A stretch of DNA of 64,000 nucleotides. Origin: Ctena decussata. Taxonomy: Eukaryota > Mollusca > Bivalvia > Lucinida > Lucinidae. A program made the position numbers and the translations under genes. Under the pieces are notes generated by a model. That model saw only the letters and a list, made by a program, of their open reading frames with translations, searched no databases and was not told the origin of the DNA. Position 1 is the stretch's first letter, and each line of letters begins with the position of its first letter. The stretch spans positions 34,650,993-34,714,992 of the forward strand of contig OZ022499.1 in NCBI GenBank assembly GCA_963989385.1, written 5' to 3'. This document shows, in pieces, positions 57,192-64,000 of this stretch.

Positions 57192-58313
57192 CGTGGGGTG
57201 ATCATGAAATAATGGAAACACCTTAAAGTTTGTAGGTTAGTTGATTATATACACAAATAAGTATACTTCATGTAACAGCAAAGAGTGTCTTTTTAGCTTT
57301 CGAATTCCAGTTTGAAATTGAAAGTTTCGCTTGTTACCATAGCAATATATTACGTCACGTTCATGCCGGGTACCGCGTGTTAGTTTTTCCGACTTCATGT
57401 TGGTAATAAGATGCTTGCATTATCCTTAGTATGTACGAGAGAAATTGAAAATTAAGGAGCACCTTCCGTTTAAGGTAGGTATTGGCTTTAGAAACACACA
57501 TATACATGTAATGATTTCAGAGCAGGTCATGAGTAACTATATATACTCAAAAAAAATATTAAAGGGTCAAACTTTTACCCTGCGATTTCTGTAATATTTC
57601 AACCATTTGGTAAAATAAATCATTCCTACCTTCCATTTTATTCATTGTACAAGTTTTATACACATGAAGCTTGAACCTATAGCCTTTGTCTTGACCAAGG
57701 CCAAGCTTTAAGTCAAACTACCCCTAAAATGAAAGTTGTTTGAATTCCCATAGAGAATTGATAGTGTGTCAGTTTGGTCGGGAATAACTTTTGAAATTGC
57801 TAAGAGTTTTAAACTTCTTATAGCTTGCTGACCTTAAAAATGATTAAACTTGATGACTATCGAGCAAGTTTTTAAAAAAATCATGAATTGGCAAAATCGA
57901 AAATTTTGGTGAATTTGTTCCCTATGGACCTCAAACAACTCTGATTTTGAGGGTAGTGTGAATTGAAGTCTGGACTTGGTCAAGATATTGGCTATATTTT
58001 CAAACTTCATGTGTACAAAACTTGTAAAATGAATAAAATGGAAGGTGGAAATGATTTATTTTACCAAATGTTTGAAATGTTCCAGAAATCGCGGGTTAAA
58101 AGTTTGACCCTTTAATATTTTTTTTGAGTATATTTGTTTTAGTATCTGAGACTTGCTTCAAACCATTACACAATCACACACTTTTATCCACTTTGAAAAT
58201 ATGCAAACCATTAGAGACTAAACCCTTACAATTTTATAGGCATCGTTGCCATGGCAACGAAATTCCTAAACAGTACTAAGTGCTTGTTTCCATTATTAAA
58301 TGATCAACCCGCG
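57192..58313. mobile_element. Mariner-like MITE hosting the palindromic element
   Basis: Terminal inverted repeats GGGGTGATCATGAAATAATG (from 57196) and the complementary CATTATTAAATGATCAACCC, flanked on both sides by TA. Without the nested 593 bp the host is about 530 bp. The TA duplication and repeat form fit Tc1/mariner; no transposase is left. Confidence 0.6.
57540..58132. mobile_element. Long palindromic (foldback) element, uninterrupted copy
   Basis: 593 bp, nearly all inverted repeat: ATACTCAAAAAAAATATTAA at the left against TTAATATTTTTTTTGAGTAT at the right. Serves as the empty-site reference for the retrozyme at 29271. Nested inside a mariner-like element. Confidence 0.8.
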
Positions 58314-58634
58314 TAGTACAGTTTTAGTTACTTGTATTAACTTAAACGTTAAATATTATTATGATAAAAAGCTCCATAGAAATACGCGGGCTTAATAACG
58401 ATATGAAAGTAATGTTAATCGCTATGAGGAAACCACCAAATATTTTACTGCTCGCTGAATTGATTGATTTGCTTTGATGTCAAGTCGATCATACATATTC
58501 ATTTGTTTTACAGATTTTATCTTAAAATAGGGCTGTGAATATTGTATTGGTTGATAAAAAATGTCAATTGCACTTGTTAGATTACACAATTGCATCGAAA
58601 GCAGTATTTTCAAATCAAATAATATCATACTTAC

Positions 58635-58865
58635 AAAGTTAAACATAATCGCGTCAAAAATGGCATCTTAAAATGGAAAATTTGGTAAGGTAGCATTTAT
58701 TACTTTATAGATAGTCTTATGTTTAGATTTGTCTTCGAGTTTGTCTCTTGCAATTTGCAGCATCTCTGAACTGGCATCTAACAAAGAAAGTCTTCCGATA
58801 CCAAACTGTAGCAAACCTTTTGCATACGTTCCAGTGCCACAACCAGCATCTAAAACGTGCAGATC
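58635..58865 (-). pseudogene. Class I SAM-dependent methyltransferase exon with in-frame stop
   Basis: An ATTATTTCAG acceptor precedes 58865 and a GTAAGT donor follows 58635; 231 bp, phase 0 to 0. It encodes DLHVLDAGCGTGTYAKGLLQ, the glycine-rich SAM-binding motif I, then LLDASSEMLQIARDKL (motif II acidic loop) and LPNFPF. Next comes TAA (58670-58668 on the minus strand) where the family normally has an acidic residue, then DAIFDAIMFNF up to the donor. The frame on both sides of the stop fits the family, so this looks like a recent nonsense change, a recoded codon or a sequencing error. Other exons were not identified. Confidence 0.75.
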
Positions 58866-59159
58866 CTGAAATAATCAGTTGTCGAATAAATTAATCTATT
58901 TTTACATACAGGTTATTCTATGTCAATAACTGTAGTAATGTAACCATAAGAGAGGTTATGAGAACCAACGATCTACTGGCAGAGTACAACTCGCCACATG
59001 CTACATCTTGGCATTTAAACAAACGTAAGGTCTGTATCACCATGTTACTACATACATGTACATATAAATTGAGTTCTTAAATTGGTTTTGACGGCGGGAT
59101 GTGGGATTTGATTGTATTAATTCTTGATCTTTGCCTATCTTTTTACTTTACATGAAGTC

Positions 59160-59820
59160 GTTCAAAAAGTGATTACTTAAATGAGAAAATGTGCAAAGTC
59201 AGTTTGGGAATAAAACAGGTTTCCTGTGGGTATGTGATCAAAATGACGTTACCTTCAACGGCGCTGCACAATGTACACGCAGTAGTCCAGCAATGACATT
59301 ACTTCCCATTGCAAGTAATGATTAATCGAACAGTTGTGCAAAATCTGGTGAATCATAATTAAAGTAGGTGCTCATCGTCACTTTCGAATGTGTGTAAACT
59401 GCAAAGTAAAGTAATAAAACAAATAAAACAAAACCGCATTTATGACCTCTTGTATATCGGTGGTGTAAAGTTACAGCATTTTTGAAAACTGCGGCTGTAA
59501 GGCGCGCTCATTGTGCAGGGCCCAGTTGTTCAAAGCATCGTTAGCCTACAATTTCGTAGAAGGTCAGCTCGTTCAGGGTTTTACGACAGTAAAACCAAAT
59601 GGACTGACATTTCTTGTTGAGTAACTGCTTCTAACATTTTGCAACAAAGAAATATGGCATATTTGCGATATTTACGTTTGAAATTTTAACGAACGTTAAC
59701 TAACGATGTCGTTAATTTTGAACATCTGGGCCCATGCATATTAAATCGAGGAATATTAAATTGCTTTAATGTTGTTTGATGCAGCCCGTCTAAAATTTTC
59801 TCGTTCGATATCAAACGAGA
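59160..59820. other. No gene recognised
   Basis: A Penelope-like tail end lies just before it (59090-59155). Nothing else supported. Confidence 0.3.
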
Positions 59821-59825
59821 AAGCA

Positions 59826-59905
59826 TCAATCAATGGAGCCGCGGTAGACCAAGTGTAGTGGCTAACGCACTAGACTGCATATCCAGGGGTTCGATCGATC
59901 GCTTC
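59826..59905 (+). repeat. tRNA-like degenerate sequence
   Basis: GCGGTAGACCAAGTGTAGTG and GGGGTTCGATCGATCGC resemble A and B boxes at tRNA spacing; stems are incomplete. Probably a SINE head. Confidence 0.35.
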
Positions 59906-59979
59906 TCCGATCTTTCGGTTGTGTTTTCATATATGTAATGTTGTTTGGAATTAAGACCTGGTAGTGACGTAAGATATGG

Positions 59980-61880
59980 ACAAAATACAAAACATTACTT
60001 ATGAACACAAGGGCAACAACTCTATGAAGCAGGATAGAGTTACTATTCTTTCACTCTGCACACCTTCAGATTATAATGAGTAAGCAAAATATCTCATATA
60101 ATAATTAAGGTATGGGCAGGACACGAAATCAAGATTGTGATTTAAACAAGGACCACAACTCCTGAGATAGGAAGCTAGAGTTACTTTTATTGCACTCTGC
60201 ACACCCTGAGACTATAGTTAGTAAGTATGCTAGGTTTGAGGAAAATATTTCCAAGGATGACATATATGGCACGGACATGTAAACATGACTGCGATTAAAA
60301 CTAGGAACACAACTCAATAAGGTAGGAAGGTAGAGTTACTGTTCTTAACCTGTGCACACTCTCAAGCTATGGTGAGTAAGTATGCAAGTTTTGATGGAAA
60401 TATTTCCAAAGATGACACAGATATGGCCTGGACACAAAATCATAACGGACAAAAAGACAGATAGACATGCAGACAGACGGACAAGGTGATAACTATAGAG
60501 CAATCTTCCATCATGTTGTTTCCTCATATTTAACATGTTGTTTGGAATTAAGCCTACAATAGAGTCATTTAGATGAAGGCAAAATACAAAATTATGACTG
60601 ATTAAAAAAAAGGGGCTACAACTCTGTGAAGCAGGAAGCAGGAGTAACCATTATTGCACTCTGCACACTTTCAGTCTATAATGAGTAAGTATGCAAGGTT
60701 TGTTGAATATATCCCATTGAGTCGTTAGGGTGTGGACAGGACACAAAAGTTTGACTGTATCAATGCAGGGGCCAAAACTATGTTAGATAGGGACGTAACG
60801 TTACTGTTCGTTCACTCTGCACATCCTGAAACTATAGTTGTTAAAAATGCGAATTGCGATGAAATATTTCCAAGAATGACATAGATATGGATGGAAAGGA
60901 CACGAAATCACAACTGTGATTAATCAAGGACCACTTCTCTGGGAGGAAGGAAGCTAGAATTACTGATCTTGCACTCTGCAAACCCCCAACACTGGAGTCA
61001 GTCCAAAATATATACAGTCGAACTTCACTGGCTCGAACTCGGAAGGCTCGAACACCATGTTTCGGTCGAACTGACTTTCCAGTCCCGGCAAAATCCCTAT
61101 TCATTTTAAATAAACATGCCACGCTTGGCTCGAACAACGATGGCTCGAACGCTCGAACCCCAAGTCTGGTTCCTAGAAACCACTTTCTATGTAAAAAAAA
61201 CACCGATGGCTCGCACCTATTTCCTTGTTACACATTTCCAAGTTTAATGACCTGACTAAATGTAGATCCTTCCGATTACAAGTATTGGTGATCAGGTTTG
61301 CTACGTTCATGCTTATCTTGATCTTTTCATATTGTAATTAAAATTCTGTATTGTTTTGTTTTATCTACCTGAAAGTGCAAAGGTTCAAAGAGTGACCGAT
61401 CAAAATACAGGAAGTTGTGGTAGTTATGATAGAAAAACATAATACATAAAGTTGGATCATGTGTTGCTGGTCTTCAATGGCTCGAACTACCGATCGGTCG
61501 AAGTTTTATCGGTGGTCCCGGCGAGTTCGAGCCATCGAAGTTCGACTGTATATTCATTCACTTATAAATTCCGGCCCTCTCAGATACTTTGATTTATCTC
61601 TGAATAGAATATTGATTTATAGCTATCAGAAGAAAATTCTTTTATAATGAGAAAGAAAAATGTTATGGTGTATGTTATGAATAAACAGGAAAAAATGAAT
61701 GACATTATTTCTAGTCTACACACCCCCAGGCTATGGTGAGTAAGTATGCAAGGTTAGATATAAATATTTTCAAGGATTATGCAAAATATGGCCCGGACAC
61801 GAGATCATGACGGACCGACAGACGGACCGACAAACAGACATACGGACAGACAAGATTAATAATATAGGGCCTCCACAGAC
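59980..61880. repeat. Degenerate tandem repeat, unit about 180 bp
   Basis: GAGTAAGTATGCAAGGTT, ATATTTCCAAGGATGACATA and CACTCTGCACACCCTGA blocks recur about every 170-190 bp; the right end is ACAGACTTCGTCTGGCGGGG. Interrupted by an element at 61015-61548. Confidence 0.65.
61015..61548. mobile_element. Pogo/Tigger-like MITE
   Basis: CAGTCGAACTTCACTGGCTC at the left, GAGCCATCGAAGTTCGACTG at the right, with TA on each side. Internal GGCTCGAAC motifs recur. 534 bp, no transposase. The CAGT ends and TA target fit the pogo group of Tc1/mariner. Confidence 0.7.
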
Positions 61881-61909
61881 TTCGTCTGGCGGGGCTCTAA
61901 TTACAAAGA

Positions 61910-62545
61910 TATGACTGGGCTGGATCGACTGAAAGCAGCGATCCATATTGGGCCAAGGCTTTTATTTCAAGGATGATTGAGCATAGAAAAAATATTCACC
62001 TGTAGCGGTTAGCCAGTTTCTAAATAAGCGCAAGGACTAGAGTCTTCAAACTTGCTCCATAAATACGTCTGGGAAAGATCTACCTCAAGCAGTAATGCAT
62101 ATTGGATCATGGCCCATACTTCACGATTGATTATGCATTAAAATATTCACCTGTTGCCAGAGTCTTCAGACTTGCTCAATAAAATTGTCTGGGGATGATC
62201 ATCTAAAAGCAGTGACGTATATCTTGCCATGTCCCTGAACTTTACGGTTCATTTATCATAGAATAAAATATTCATTAACATTAAATGCCGTTTCCAAGTA
62301 GCCACAAGTACAGGAGTAGTCAAACTTGCTCCATGCATCTATCTGGGGAAGATCTATCGAAAGCAGCGATGCATATTGGGCCATAACCTAAATTACACGG
62401 TTTACTGAGCATGGCAAAATATTCACCTGTTGCGTTTAGGTCAGTTTCTTAGTAACCGAAAGGGCAGAAGTCTTCAAACTTGCTCCAAAAGCTACGCATG
62501 GGGAAGATCTACTGAAAGCAGTGATGCATATTGGGCAGTGAGATA
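61910..62545. repeat. Tandem repeat, unit about 155 bp, five partial units
   Basis: GAAAGCAGCGATGCATATTG-like blocks at 61930, 62086, 62206, 62360 and 62514, each followed by AAAATATTCACCTGT and AAACTTGCTCCA. Confidence 0.7.
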
Positions 62546-62559
62546 TTTTATGATAATGA

Positions 62560-64000
62560 TTTTCCTTATATCTCATAGGCAATTTGATGTATGAAAATGA
62601 TTGCTTGGGATACCGACTCAGTATGCCCAGATGTTTGACCTCAAACTAACAGAAGGTCACAGTGATCAATATTTCATGTACCAGTAATTTTGGCTTATCT
62701 GTTGAAGACTGTTATATGATAGCTTTGGATAATGACTCAGAATGACCAAAAAGTTGACCTCAAATTAACAGAATGTCACAGTGACCTATATTTCATGTTC
62801 CAGTAGTTTTGCCTTATGTCTTGAAGACTGTTTGATGTAGAAATATGATCGCTTTGGATAATGACTCAGAATTACGCAAAGTAAAGAGATACGCAATGAT
62901 CAGGAATTATTACAGTCAAATTCCACATCCCGCTCTCTAAACCAATAGGAAAAGAAGCACACACATACGGAAAAAACTGACACAAGTTCATGAAAGGCAC
63001 GCACGGTAAACCGAATGAACAGCTCTTTCCCAAACAGATGGTCATTCATCAACCCTAATCAAAAACAGCATCAACATCTAATTTTCTCTATTTTATTTTT
63101 ACCTTACATAACAAAACAAAAAAGGCAGATTGGGTGGCAAAACAGGTGACCAAACCGCCAAAGAACATAGACAAGCGGACATAGCATAATGTAACATCAA
63201 GGATCCACAACAGAAGTACCGCCTTGGAACGGTCAGAAAAAGATTACTGGGGGGAGGGGCTTAAACTAGTTTTACTGAATCAAAACCTCGCCCTTAGTTT
63301 CCGCAATGATTCAACGCAACAAAAACACATGTACCACACAACAGACTACATAAACTATACGGAACGCATTTAACAACTATTTTTACCTTTTTTCTATTGT
63401 TATTATTATAAAACATAACGGAAAACCAAGTGGGCAGCTATACAGGTGGCCACATTGCTAGCAGAGCACAAATGAATTGACTAAGACACAAAAAGGTGAA
63501 GACCCACACAAGAAGTACCGCCTGAGCACGGTCAGCGATAAATCACTGGGGAAGGGGGGGGGTGTCTTACACTGGTTTTACCAGATCCAAAAAAACGCTG
63601 TCTGCTTCTGCAGTAGTTCGAAACATTAAGTTATTGTTTGGTCCGCATGAAGGTTTCCTAACCCATCAAAGGATCATCATCGAAAACAAACAAATCACGT
63701 ATGAGATCTACGATGAAACAGAGCTGAGGGCTCGACTGGACAGAAATAACGTATTGCGACACCAGGAGACCCCTGGGAAGTCAAACAACACCACTGAAAT
63801 ACCGGGACAAAAGAAAACCATCAGTTAAACTTCGAATAACCAAGCAGCTGTTTGACCTCAAACTAACAGTAGGTCAAATTGACTTATATGAGAGGGTCGA
63901 GTTATTTTGCCTTATATCTTGAAGACTGTTCGATGTAAAAACATGATTCTTCTGATTATGGATCAGTATGACCAGATGTTTGACATCAAACTAACAGTAG
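62560..64000. repeat. Satellite of about 128 bp split by Penelope-like tail fragments
   Basis: GTTTGACCTCAAACTAACAG, TTGAAGACTGTT and GACTCAGAATGACC blocks recur from 62560 to 62890 and again from 63838 to the window end. The middle (62890-63830) is Penelope-like tail sequence on the minus strand, with ACCGCCTTGGAACGGTCAG and ACCGCCTGAGCACGGTCAG as two truncated copies. Confidence 0.65.

Overview
The window looks like AT-rich animal nuclear DNA, most likely from a marine bivalve mollusc. Its coding sequence is split into short exons by GT-AG introns. It has no bacterial operon structure and is dense in tRNA-derived SINEs, foldback MITEs, degenerate LINE and Penelope-like retroelement copies, and several tandem satellites. 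The bivalve assignment is inferred from general familiarity with the repeat types, not from a search.

The best-supported genes are three paralogues encoding small single-pass membrane proteins with two cadherin-like ectodomain repeats. Gene C lies on the minus strand (exons from 9824 down to 3227, 3' end not found). Gene A lies on the plus strand (five exons, 17003-23209, 299 aa). Gene B lies on the plus strand (five exons, 28853-35021, 394 aa). All share a signal-peptide exon ending in phase 1, followed by internal exons with the same phase series. A and B have identical internal exon lengths (156, 131 and 172 bp). B carries a long Ser/Thr-rich stalk that A lacks. C is divergent to A, and A and B are in tandem.

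The most striking non-coding feature is a set of seven type I hammerhead ribozyme (HHR) motifs, all on the plus strand, lying in monomers of about 375-385 bp. This is the architecture of animal retrozymes, small non-autonomous retroelements that spread as circular RNA. Intron 1 of gene B (29271-29760) holds a 1.3-mer with two complete HHRs exactly 375 nt apart and 114-bp identical ends. Intron 1 of gene A (17199-18131) holds an older array with three HHRs at 387/383-bp spacing and damaged cores. Two solitary copies lie upstream of gene A (12672-12840 and 15981-16110). The gene B copy is nested inside a long palindromic element whose empty-site relative is at 57540-58132.

Other regions: 1-2010, a satellite of about 150-170 bp interrupted by an inverted-repeat element; 2970-3154, 6631-7392, 9917-10138, 21563-22548, 26468-26640, 57192-58313 and 61015-61548, MITE-like elements, several with target duplications; 11130-14660, a degenerate minisatellite of about 45 bp; 25050-25999 and 44240-45020, two copies of one duplicated block; 42200-44230, a decayed LINE; 45190-46800, a diverged repeat of about 440 bp; 49345-49929, fifteen 39-bp minisatellite units with a 195-bp higher-order pattern; 54454-56000, a 5'-truncated Penelope-like reverse transcriptase with its 3' tail, the tail recurring elsewhere; 58635-58865, a methyltransferase exon on the minus strand with an in-frame stop; 59980-64000, several further satellites with insertions. 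Long stretches between these hold nothing I can identify.
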